A stretch of 64,000 bases of DNA from a virus, in IMG/VR virus record IMGVR_UViG_3300032236_001100, positions 1 to 64,000 of that record; one strand, 5' to 3'. The notes under the pieces are model-generated. The model saw only the letters and a list, made by a program, of their open reading frames with translations. It was not told the DNA's origin and did not search any database. Shown piece by piece: positions 43,291 to 52,300 of the stretch (its first letter is position 1; every line of letters begins with the position of its first letter). The translations under genes were made by a program, and so were the position numbers.

Positions 43291-45932
43291 TTGTAGAAGA
43301 TCGTGTAGGTAACATCGTCGAAGCTGACGTAGGTATCGCTTGTGTCACCGCCAGCCGCTACGCCATTCAGGATCAGCTTGATGTTGGAGTTGGATGCCTG
43401 CATCCCGGTAGGGACCAGGGTGTTCGAGCAAACCACCTGTCGCCAGGTATTGGGAAAGGCTGGCTGGATCTGCTCGGACATCCGCATGGTGCCCACAGTA
43501 TTACCATTGCTGTCGGCAAGAACGTGCGGTCCATAGGTACTGGAAACGACACCGCCCCGTCCGTTTTCTTTGAGGTTCAAGCCAATCGACTGGACTTGGG
43601 CACCAGCAGGCACCCCCAGGCTCTGCCATGTGCCTGAGTAAACGAACGAGAATGGAACATCGGCAGCATGCGTACTGCTGGCAAACCCAGACAGGCACCC
43701 GTTGGTGGCTCCATGCGAGCTATCCCAAATCGTGCCGATCGTACCATCGTAAGTGGGGTAGCCAGTCCAACCTTCGCTGTTGGACGTGAAAGTAAATTGC
43801 TTTTGCTTGATCGAGTAGTCACTTCGCTTGCCATGCGAAATCGAGACTGAGGTGATACCGAGTATGGTCGATGCATCACCAGTGACAGCATAAGTATCGG
43901 TTTCGGTGGTCGAATTGTAAGTAGGAGAGGAAAGACCTACTTGTATTTTAGTGTTATATCCACTGGCTGTCTGTCTTCCCAATATCGTTCCGCTGGGTAA
44001 TGTGTTGCCATTAAGAGAGGCACACTGCGGATGATTTCCGATCATCCAGTAAAATAAGTCCAGATGAGGTCCATAGTAACCTCCTGCATTCTTTGTTGAA
44101 GAACTAAAATTGTCGTAATAGTAGACAGGATAACCCTGGACAATCTCAAATCTGTCTTTTTCGACATTGTATGATGCACAATCCTGAAGAATAGTGCTTG
44201 TAAATAAACACCTCTCTGGAATCAATTCGGGCGGACCAGCTAGACCATAGTTACTGTTGCCAACCGCATGCATCGAAGCCAGGGAAGCCTTGTTTGATTG
44301 ATTGTTGTCCGAAATTGAAACGGGGTCCATCAGGATCGGCAGCGTGTTCAATGTAGTCGTATCAAAGTTAGATGCCGTAATAGTAACACCAGAGACTCCA
44401 AGATCACTGGCAAGCGAGCCTGTAAATAAAAACTCATACGACTGTCCATAGCCAGTGCTTACATACGATGAAGCTGACTCCGTGACGATATCCTGGTCGC
44501 GTCCTGCGTAACTTCCCGTGTAATATCCGTTAAACTTATAGGCTGCAATCGTCAACGTAGGTCGGTAGTTGTAATAGTCCATATTAAAGTAATACCAGTA
44601 CACAATATTTGTCTGCGTGGAGTTCGTCTTGTATCCAGACGCAACAGTAAAATAAAGAGTCGTATGCGTTGCCTGCGTGTAAGCTAGATCGCTGTGCTTA
44701 TGCAAAAGCGAGCCATCGGAAGGATAACCAACACTTGTGTCTTTGGTTAAACTAGGATCAAACGAAACGCAAGCGTTTACAAGATTATTGCCTATATTAC
44801 TGTCAGAAATCTGAACGTAATTTCCAGGCCCATAAGCAAACTCATCAAGAGAAACTGAGTACTTATAATAGTTGGAAAAATTATCCTGGCACCCAACGTC
44901 TTCCAGTGTCACATAGCTCAACCCAGTGACTGCCGGTAGGCCCGTGGCAGAAAAATCGAATTTAACTTGAATTGGATTATTGGTCGCGGATGAGGTGGCC
45001 ACATATTCTTTGAGGCCAGTGCCTGTCTCTGTCCCATAGGCAACAGGTCGCTCAACCGAACTTCGCACTATGGTCGATACCGTCGCGGTCAATGTCGTGG
45101 ATTCAATGTTGCTCTGGGTTGTTCCTGCCGTCCTGCTCATTCGCCACGAAATAGCATATGTACCACTTACGGTTGCAGTTCCTGAGTACACTGTACCAGT
45201 GCGTAGCGACCATCCAGCCCCGGAGTAGTCTAACTGAGTCGCACCGCCATTGTTATCCGAGACTTTAAGGGATCGCAACGCTCGTGGCCGAGAACGATAC
45301 ACTAGAGATGAGGCCAAAGGATAGCTGCTAAGATAAAATTGACTTGGCGTGTTCACTGCCGAAAGTGGACTCAGTGTACCAGAAAAGTAAATCCGATAGG
45401 TCAGAGAAGACAAATAGTCATTAAAGACTGAGGTTTTGTCGCTCAGGATTTGAGCGTAATAGCCAGGAACCACAACAACACTGCTTGTCTGACTCGGGTC
45501 AATCACCCAGAAGCCATCGGCATTGCGTTTGAAATGATAGGACGCACCTGTAGAGATATCGGCAGGATATCCATCACGGTCGATCCAGATGGGGTAAGGC
45601 ACCTTGAATCCAACGTACCCACTGCGATCCGTTCTGCCGACAAACCGTGGGTGTTCACTTTCGTAGAAATTGATGCCCGATGGAATGCTAGTCACAGGCT
45701 GGAAACCAATACCAATAGCCACGTATTGATTTTCTAACGGCAAGCCGTTGCAACCAAACAGACGGATCAGGAAGTTGATGCTCTTGCCTTTGCCGTTCTG
45801 TTGGCCATTGGATGTCATCATGACATCCTGCGCGAACTGGCCAACCTTGTCAGCCAGACTGTTTGTGGATCGGGCAAGACGATCAGACCTCTGTTCCAGA
45901 AATCGCAAGCGTGCTTCGATCTCACTAATCAT
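43287..45932 (-). CDS. Large tail-tip or fibre protein (881 aa)
   Basis: N-terminal coiled coil 'ISEIEARLRFLEQRSDRLARSTNSLADKV' shared with the 49-residue protein just upstream. The following 840 residues are Ser/Thr/Gly/Tyr-rich beta sequence, typical of receptor-binding fibres. A C-terminal jelly-roll-like domain ('GGVVSSTYGPHVLADSNGNTVGTMRM', 'SNIKLILNGVAAGGDTSDTYVSFDDVTYTIFY') may bind glycans. Last gene of the tail operon, where host-recognition proteins usually lie. Confidence 0.8.
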   Translation of the reverse strand: MISEIEARLRFLEQRSDRLARSTNSLADKVGQFAQDVMMTSNGQQNGKGKSINFLIRLFGCNGLPLENQYVAIGIGFQPVTSIPSGINFYESEHPRFVGRTDRSGYVGFKVPYPIWIDRDGYPADISTGASYHFKRNADGFWVIDPSQTSSVVVVPGYYAQILSDKTSVFNDYLSSLTYRIYFSGTLSPLSAVNTPSQFYLSSYPLASSLVYRSRPRALRSLKVSDNNGGATQLDYSGAGWSLRTGTVYSGTATVSGTYAISWRMSRTAGTTQSNIESTTLTATVSTIVRSSVERPVAYGTETGTGLKEYVATSSATNNPIQVKFDFSATGLPAVTGLSYVTLEDVGCQDNFSNYYKYSVSLDEFAYGPGNYVQISDSNIGNNLVNACVSFDPSLTKDTSVGYPSDGSLLHKHSDLAYTQATHTTLYFTVASGYKTNSTQTNIVYWYYFNMDYYNYRPTLTIAAYKFNGYYTGSYAGRDQDIVTESASSYVSTGYGQSYEFLFTGSLASDLGVSGVTITASNFDTTTLNTLPILMDPVSISDNNQSNKASLASMHAVGNSNYGLAGPPELIPERCLFTSTILQDCASYNVEKDRFEIVQGYPVYYYDNFSSSTKNAGGYYGPHLDLFYWMIGNHPQCASLNGNTLPSGTILGRQTASGYNTKIQVGLSSPTYNSTTETDTYAVTGDASTILGITSVSISHGKRSDYSIKQKQFTFTSNSEGWTGYPTYDGTIGTIWDSSHGATNGCLSGFASSTHAADVPFSFVYSGTWQSLGVPAGAQVQSIGLNLKENGRGGVVSSTYGPHVLADSNGNTVGTMRMSEQIQPAFPNTWRQVVCSNTLVPTGMQASNSNIKLILNGVAAGGDTSDTYVSFDDVTYTIFYK

Positions 45933-46078
45933 GATGCGCTGCTCTGCTGGACCGAAGTTGTCATCTGAAGTTGTGTATTGGCATTCTCGTACTGCTCCGT
46001 GATCCTGCGGAGCAATGCTTCCAGGCGAGCCACTTTCTTTTCAAGGAACCGAAGACGAGCTTCAATGTCGCCAACCAT
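45929..46078 (-). CDS. 49-residue coiled-coil protein
   Basis: ATG 46078 lies behind TGAGGATATAATT and its TGA overlaps the ATG of the fibre gene. The sequence MVGDIEARLRFLEKKVARLE is nearly the same as residues 3-14 of the fibre protein, so the coiled coil has been duplicated as a free peptide. It could be a trimerisation partner or chaperone of the fibre. Confidence 0.68.
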   Translation of the reverse strand: MVGDIEARLRFLEKKVARLEALLRRITEQYENANTQLQMTTSVQQSSAS

Positions 46079-46088
46079 AATTATATCC

Positions 46089-49000
46089 TCAGTCGTCAAT
46101 CAGGTTTGGGAACGCCCGCGAAACCCCTTGGGGCATGTCAGGGCCATCAAGCACATAGTCTGGCTTGAGTGTCTTGTCGAAATATTTCTTGGGCTTCTTG
46201 GGAAGAGTGGAGTCCACAGGCTTCTGTGCTTCCTGTTCGTTCCTTGACAAAGGACGTGGACCGGAAAGCACTCCTTCCAAGATAGATGTATCCTGGGGCG
46301 GTCCTTGTTCATTACCTGCAATCATCTTGCGTGCCGCCTTACGTCCCTTGTCGTTCCACTCACCGTCATCTGGCGACTCTTTTCTGGATCGCATCTTTTC
46401 AGCATAGCTTCGCTGGTCGTAAGGATCTCCTGTTGGAGAATCCGAGACGCGATTGGATGGTTCGGCTTGCTCATTCGACTTTCGGACTTGCAACTGCTGG
46501 GCATAGCTTCGCTGATCACGAGGGCCAACAAAGTTCGAGCTATCCTGAGACTTGCCGCCCGTTGGATACAGGGTTGGTTCCTGCGAAGCCTTTTTGTCAA
46601 TCATTTTCTGGGCGTAGCTGCGTGTATCCTTGGGGCCAATAAAGTCCTTACCAGCCGGTGCCCCTTCGGGATTGGCGGCTTTCTGCCTTTGGGCCACAAA
46701 AGACTCTGCGGCGTTTGGACGTTTGGGTCCACCCTCAATCGGAGCTGGAGGTCCGACAAACTGCGGGATAGACGGTGCCTTCAATGGAGGCGTTACCGCA
46801 TATTCGCCATTAGGACCTTTGCCAATCCTTGGTGGACCTACGAATTCGCTACTACCCTGTGGCTGGGACTGCGCTGCCTGCTGGGGATTTGCGGATGGCT
46901 GCCCCTGATTGCCACCAAGGCTTGCCAGGCCATTGACGGCTGTGCCTAGACCTGGGATTGCAGAAGCAGGGTTCGCAGCCTGAGCCTCGCCCAATCCAGC
47001 CAAGCCCTGAAGTGCCGTCCCTAGACCAGGGATAGCAGCAGCAGGATTAGCGGCTTCCAAAGGCTGGCCACGCTGCTGACCCCTCATGGGCAGGCCAGCA
47101 GCATCATTGGAAAAGATATCGTTGAGTATCCCGTTCTGTTCGGCTGTTGGGCCATCAAACCCATTAGGCATCCCAAACCCGAAGCCTAGCCCGCCCGATG
47201 GGCCACCAAAATTCATTCCTTCCACGCCAAGCCCTTCAAACTCGCCGTCCATGCCGAGAGTTGATCCATAACCGTTGTTGGAAGAAAGGGCCTGCTCAAT
47301 ACTGGTGGCCGTGAGCCCAGCCTGGACAGCAGCAAACGCCGGGTGGACGTAGTAACTTGTTCCTGTGGCTGGTTGCTTGACGTTATTAAAATCCATGATC
47401 GTCGTGAAGTTGTCGCTGTTTGGCGAGCTATTCCAAACGATTCGTGTAACGCGAACTGGGCAATTGATTGCCGTCAGGCCAAGATCCTGCGATGCTCCCG
47501 CAAATTCATTGACCGAAAAGTTCAAGCCAAGCCTCGGCTGAATAGCCGGGGTATAAAGGCCCATGTATGTCACGGAGCCATTATACTTCACGTCTTTGTA
47601 GCACTCTTGCAGCATCTGGCAAACGGCCTGATACTGACTTGCCTGGCGTGGGTCAACCCAGTTATCGTCATTAAATGTCAGCGTGCGAGCAATCCCGGTC
47701 GCCGTGTAGAACGTGCCAGAATAATTCTGTGTCCCAGACGTGTCAGCCGGGTACGAGGCCGTGAGCGAGCCCAGGCTATATGGCACCACCACACGCACGT
47801 CATACGGAGGCGTGACGTTCGATCCACCCTTGTTGAGATTGTCTTGTGTGTTGAATGGCTTGACGGTCGGCTCGCGGAACCTGATGATGCCGTTGACCTT
47901 GTCTACTTCAAACAAGGCGGGTCCGCATGCCGTGTTGTATTCCGAGTAGCCGCCAGTTGAACCGTTCGTCCAAAAGATCAGCGATGCAGGATATTTGATC
48001 AGCTGCATCGTGGTCGCCACAGCCCACGGGATTGGCTGGGGAAACGAGTTCATCAGGTGCGAGGCTACGTAGCTGTTCGCAATCGAGTATTCCCGCCACA
48101 CGTTGGCTGATGTGCCCTGCGTACCCACGATCTTGTAGCGATTGTAGCTGGAGCCGACGATTGGAATATCGCCGTTCCATGAGACCAATGCGCTACCACC
48201 TTTGCTTAATGCATTATTAGCATTCAGCCTGCGCGATTCAGCAAACGTGATTGATCCCGATCCGCTTCCGCTGGAGTATTGCAGGTAGATCCAGGCTTTA
48301 TTGGCGTTCCACTGATTGGCCGTCCATGATTCCTGGGTATTGTCAGACGTGCAAACGCAATCGACTGTAGACAGGCTGGAAACCGAACCTACCGAGACCA
48401 TGCCAGCCGGGTTGGCAAACTGGTCCCAGTTCCAGTTGTTCTGCTGGGTGGTTGTCCAGGTTGGGACCAAAGTCCCTTCCTTGACTGACAGGATTGCCGC
48501 CTCGGCCTTGGAGTATCCACGGTACTCCACGCGACCGTAACAATCAGAACTGTCTGGCTTGCACGTAAACTGAGCCGGGTCAATCGGGTCCACGCCAAAC
48601 GCCAGCGTGGTTACACCATAGTTAAACGCATTCTCGAACCGCAGGTAATTCCGGCCCGTAGTCGTGTCATATTGCACGCGAATGCAGTATCGGCATTGCC
48701 ACGAGCCCAGAACGCCCTGTAAAGCATCCAGTAAACGTGGCCCACCAATATTGATGACATCGGGCGGCACGATGGTCATGGCATCCAGGTCGGCCTGGAT
48801 GTATCCATAGATACCGGCAGCGTTCAGCTTCGACATGTGATTGTCAAGAACAATCTTGAACATCTGTCCAACTTGCAGGCCGGAAAACGATGGGTTGTAG
48901 TTTGGGTCGTCTGATCGCAAGTTAAACGTATAGTCTGGCGTATCATAACTGCTAATCACAGGTATAAGGTTGGCCCAGTATTTCAGGCCCATCGCCGTGT

Positions 49001-49262
49001 AACTTATCGTCCACTGAACATCTTCTGAGTAGTCATAGCTGATATCGACAATCTTTCCAACAAAACATGGATTAGATGCCGAGTCCAGTTTGATGGTGAC
49101 AGGCATACCAAAGGCATACGAACCAGGAGGGCAGATATGCGTCTCGCTGAACGTAAACGTATCGTTTTCATCGGTCGTGTATTCAAGCATGTTCGGCAGG
49201 AACGTGCTGTCGCCTGCCGAAAGATTGACTTGCTGGTTGTTGATGAAAATCGAAAATCGCAT
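46089..49262 (-). CDS. Tail-tip/baseplate hub-like protein with repeat tail (1057 aa)
   Basis: Follows the tape-measure gene, the usual place for a distal-tail or hub protein. N-terminal 600 residues are beta-rich ('RFSIFINNQQVNLSAGDSTFLPNMLEY', 'FVGKIVDISYDYSEDVQWTISYTAMGLKYW'), fitting a late-control D or hub-like fold. The C-terminal third is low-complexity: two 'NPA-AIPGLGTA-GLA-LG' units and three 'FVGP-D-RSYAQKM' units (about 46380-46640), rich in Lys/Gln/Pro. ATG 49262 follows AAGGAAAACC. The repeats are probably flexible and might contact DNA or other tip proteins. Confidence 0.78.
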   Translation of the reverse strand: MRFSIFINNQQVNLSAGDSTFLPNMLEYTTDENDTFTFSETHICPPGSYAFGMPVTIKLDSASNPCFVGKIVDISYDYSEDVQWTISYTAMGLKYWANLIPVISSYDTPDYTFNLRSDDPNYNPSFSGLQVGQMFKIVLDNHMSKLNAAGIYGYIQADLDAMTIVPPDVINIGGPRLLDALQGVLGSWQCRYCIRVQYDTTTGRNYLRFENAFNYGVTTLAFGVDPIDPAQFTCKPDSSDCYGRVEYRGYSKAEAAILSVKEGTLVPTWTTTQQNNWNWDQFANPAGMVSVGSVSSLSTVDCVCTSDNTQESWTANQWNANKAWIYLQYSSGSGSGSITFAESRRLNANNALSKGGSALVSWNGDIPIVGSSYNRYKIVGTQGTSANVWREYSIANSYVASHLMNSFPQPIPWAVATTMQLIKYPASLIFWTNGSTGGYSEYNTACGPALFEVDKVNGIIRFREPTVKPFNTQDNLNKGGSNVTPPYDVRVVVPYSLGSLTASYPADTSGTQNYSGTFYTATGIARTLTFNDDNWVDPRQASQYQAVCQMLQECYKDVKYNGSVTYMGLYTPAIQPRLGLNFSVNEFAGASQDLGLTAINCPVRVTRIVWNSSPNSDNFTTIMDFNNVKQPATGTSYYVHPAFAAVQAGLTATSIEQALSSNNGYGSTLGMDGEFEGLGVEGMNFGGPSGGLGFGFGMPNGFDGPTAEQNGILNDIFSNDAAGLPMRGQQRGQPLEAANPAAAIPGLGTALQGLAGLGEAQAANPASAIPGLGTAVNGLASLGGNQGQPSANPQQAAQSQPQGSSEFVGPPRIGKGPNGEYAVTPPLKAPSIPQFVGPPAPIEGGPKRPNAAESFVAQRQKAANPEGAPAGKDFIGPKDTRSYAQKMIDKKASQEPTLYPTGGKSQDSSNFVGPRDQRSYAQQLQVRKSNEQAEPSNRVSDSPTGDPYDQRSYAEKMRSRKESPDDGEWNDKGRKAARKMIAGNEQGPPQDTSILEGVLSGPRPLSRNEQEAQKPVDSTLPKKPKKYFDKTLKPDYVLDGPDMPQGVSRAFPNLIDD
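46385..46640 (-). repeat. Three RSYAQKM-type protein repeats
   Basis: Within the hub-like gene, 'DTRSYAQKM', 'DQRSYAQQL' and 'DQRSYAEKM' recur at about 110-base spacing, each after a (F)VGP or GDPY lead-in and followed by a Lys/Ser stretch. Confidence 0.7.
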
Positions 49263-49282
49263 GGTTTTCCTTTGGTATCAGT

Positions 49283-49307
49283 TTATTATAGCAAGAATAT
49301 ACGCATG
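49283..49307 (-). promoter_or_regulatory. Putative phage promoter box 2 (CATG...GCTATAATAA)
   Basis: Second copy of the 25-base box at 42689. It lies in the short gap between the tape-measure stop and the hub-like gene, with the TATAAT about 20 bp from the next ATG. Confidence 0.62.
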
Positions 49308-49314
49308 CGAAACA

Positions 49315-52300
49315 TCATTGATTTGTGGCGTTCATGCTGCGTTGCTGCATGATCGAGTTTCTTGCCATTCGGGCAGCTTCTTCCTGCTCTTTCTTGAGTT
49401 TTTGGGCTTGTATTGCACGCGCATTTCCGGCGCGAACAATGTTCTTCATGGTCGATGTTGATCTTGATATCGCGCCCATCCACTGGTCAGCAGCATTGCC
49501 ATCCGCGCCTTTGGCGGCGGCACCCATGAAGTTCTGCTGGATCGACCTTTGAAGCATGCGTCTCGCAAGCTCTGTAGCTTGATCCTCCGTGTAGCCAGCC
49601 TGCATCACGCGACCCGCTACCCCATTGCCCATCTGCCCCATGATCTCATCGGCACCCATCCCTTGGGCTCTCATTCCTGCAACGTAGGCATTTAATTCTG
49701 GCCCAAAGTGCTGCATCAGCTGGCCGGTATGATGCTCGAACTGAGCATTTGCCTGGTTGTACGCCTTCTGCTGCTTTGCGGTCAATTTCTTTTGAACGCC
49801 TTCAGCTTTACGCTCTTGAGCGACCGCTTCTCTAACCAGCGGCTGCTTGTTGTACGCTTCGTTCAATGCGCCCTGAACGTCGCCGCCACGGCCAGAGACA
49901 GAATCATTGGCATTCTTGATGCTCTCTTTAGCCACCCTGGAAGCAAGCTCGGCTATTTCTTTTTCGTCCGTTTTCCCAAGACCTTCCTTGAGGTGCTTGG
50001 TGATGATCGGAACTAAATACTCCTCAAGCTGCTTTTCATTGGCACCTTCGCTCATGGCCTTGAGCGTATTGACATCCAGACCGCGACGACCCATTGAGCT
50101 TTCGATTTGCTTGGCTTCAGCTTTTAGCTTGTTTTCTTTTTTGGTTTTGTCGCTTTCGGCTTCTTCTTTTGCCTTATCTGCCTTTTTATCAATTCGCTGC
50201 TTGGCATTCCCAGAGACTTGGTCCGTCTCAATTTGAAGCACCGCTTCGGGCACAACCCTGTCAATCACGTCTTGCTTGATATCGTCGCTAATAGACTTGA
50301 CGGAATTGACGATTGCCGCGATCTTTTCTTTGGCGGCTTCTTCGATCTTTTTGCGAGCCGTGTCCATACCGGCTTCGTCCAGGTCTCCCTTCCCTACGGC
50401 CATCTCTAGTTCTTCGGCCTTCTCATCCATTGCCTTTCTGACTTCTCTGTTCACGTTGCTCACGGCGCGGTCGATGCGGCGTTCTCTTTCTTTCATGGGT
50501 GCATTGGCCACCCTTTCGGCTTCAGCCTTGGCATCAGACTTCCGCTCGGCGACAACCTTCTTGAAATCGTCTAGGGCTTCCAGTGGTTCCTTGGCACCGT
50601 CAGCCACTTTCCTGGCTTCCTCCTGATCGGCCTTGTCGAACTTTCCAATAGCCTCTTTGACCTTTTCCTCTTCCTCGAACGCAAAATCATCGCCCGAATA
50701 GCGGTTCTTTTTGGCGTTCTCCGAGGTGATCTCGCCTGCAAATCCGCTCAACTTGGCAACGTCAACCCCAGTAGCCTCCAGTGGTTTACGATTTCGTTCC
50801 AGGGCTTTCGTGAATGTCTTCTCTGACCCCGGAACGGCAGCCAGGTAGTCAGACATGATTTTTGTGCCACGCTTTGACTGTTCTTCATTTATGCGATTAA
50901 CTTCGCCTTGGGCTCTTTCTAGCGCAATAGCAATCCCAGCGGCTTCTTCAAGCGTTGCGCTCTCAAGTGACTTTTCGTGTCGCTTCACGTCTTTCATTGC
51001 CTGCGACCGCTGGCTTTTCTCCTTATCTGTAAGAAGCGATTCGTCCTGTGTTAAAACGCGCTTGATATTTTCTGCGCCAGTAATTTGAACGTCTTCGCCA
51101 TTTGGACCCTTGACAGTCTGGGCTCCTCCATTAGATGCCAGCAGCTTCTTGGCTGACTCCTCTGCCTGCATCTCGTCTACAGTTTTTTCTTCGAGTGCTG
51201 CTTTCAGTAGCTTTTGTCGGTCTTCGAGGTCATTAAGCTGAACCTCAAGCTCATTTAGCTGACGCTTGTCTACATGAAAAACATAATTCATGGCGTTGAG
51301 AACCTTGATCTTGGTTTCAACGCTTTCAATCTGTCCTTCGAGCGTAGTGAGATCGACTTTCTTGAAGAATTTGGAGATCTGCGGTCCCCACATGGTCAAG
51401 GCCATGAACGCCGATGAAACCAAGCCGATGCCAGCGGCCCACTTCATGGCCTCTTCGTGATTGGCACCCCCAGCTTTGGCAAACTCTTCCGTCATACCCG
51501 GAAGGTTGTTCATGATCGCCAGGATGCCGTAGTTCAAGTCCTGTGCGGCCTGCGAAGAATAATAAATCGCTCGCGATAAGTGCTGAGAACGGGTCGAGGC
51601 TTCCTCCATGCCCTGCCCTGTCTTTATCAGACTATCGGCAAGTTCCTTGACGCCAGCACCAGACCTGCTAGATAGTTCAATTAAGCCCTGCTCTGTTTTT
51701 CCTAGATTGATATTAGCAGCAGACTGGCTTTTGGTCGCCGCCTCAAGGTTCGCTAGGTTTGCCGCAGAAGGCAGCTTGTTATATCTGTCTTGTGCTTCGA
51801 TCAGTTCGCTTTGGGTTTTAGCTGCCTGCTTTTGAGCGTTCAAATAATCACGAACCGTATCGGCAACCTCTTTGAACGTCACGCCAGAGGCAGAAAGTGC
51901 GGTTGCTAGATTCTTTTCAAGTGCGATGACTTTCTTATCGCTATCGGCAACATCATCAACAAACTTGTCCCGCATGTCCGCGAGTGATTTTAGCTTATTG
52001 ACATCTGCTGCGGCACCTTTGGCTGACTCTTGTGTAATTGCCCGAAGTGTATCGACGAGCTTCTTTTCTTTTTCGACACGATCTTCTTTTGCTGCTGTAA
52101 GTTCCGACTCTGCTCTCGCGACATTTCCGGCTGAAGCGGCTACTGCGGATTCGTTTTGTTGTCGTAGCCTGGACTGTTCTTCCAAAGATTCCTTGGCAAG
52201 CTCCAAGCCTTTCTTTTCAGCCTCTTCTTTTGTTTTTAGCCTTGCCTTTTCAGCAGCTTCCTCTTCACGAATTGCTTCTGAGCCAATCTGGGAAGCGGTC

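Noticed and set aside
46305-46949. 214-codon rightward open frame
   Set aside because: Antisense to the repeat-rich C-terminus of the hub-like gene, with no start signal; the repeats keep the opposite frame open.
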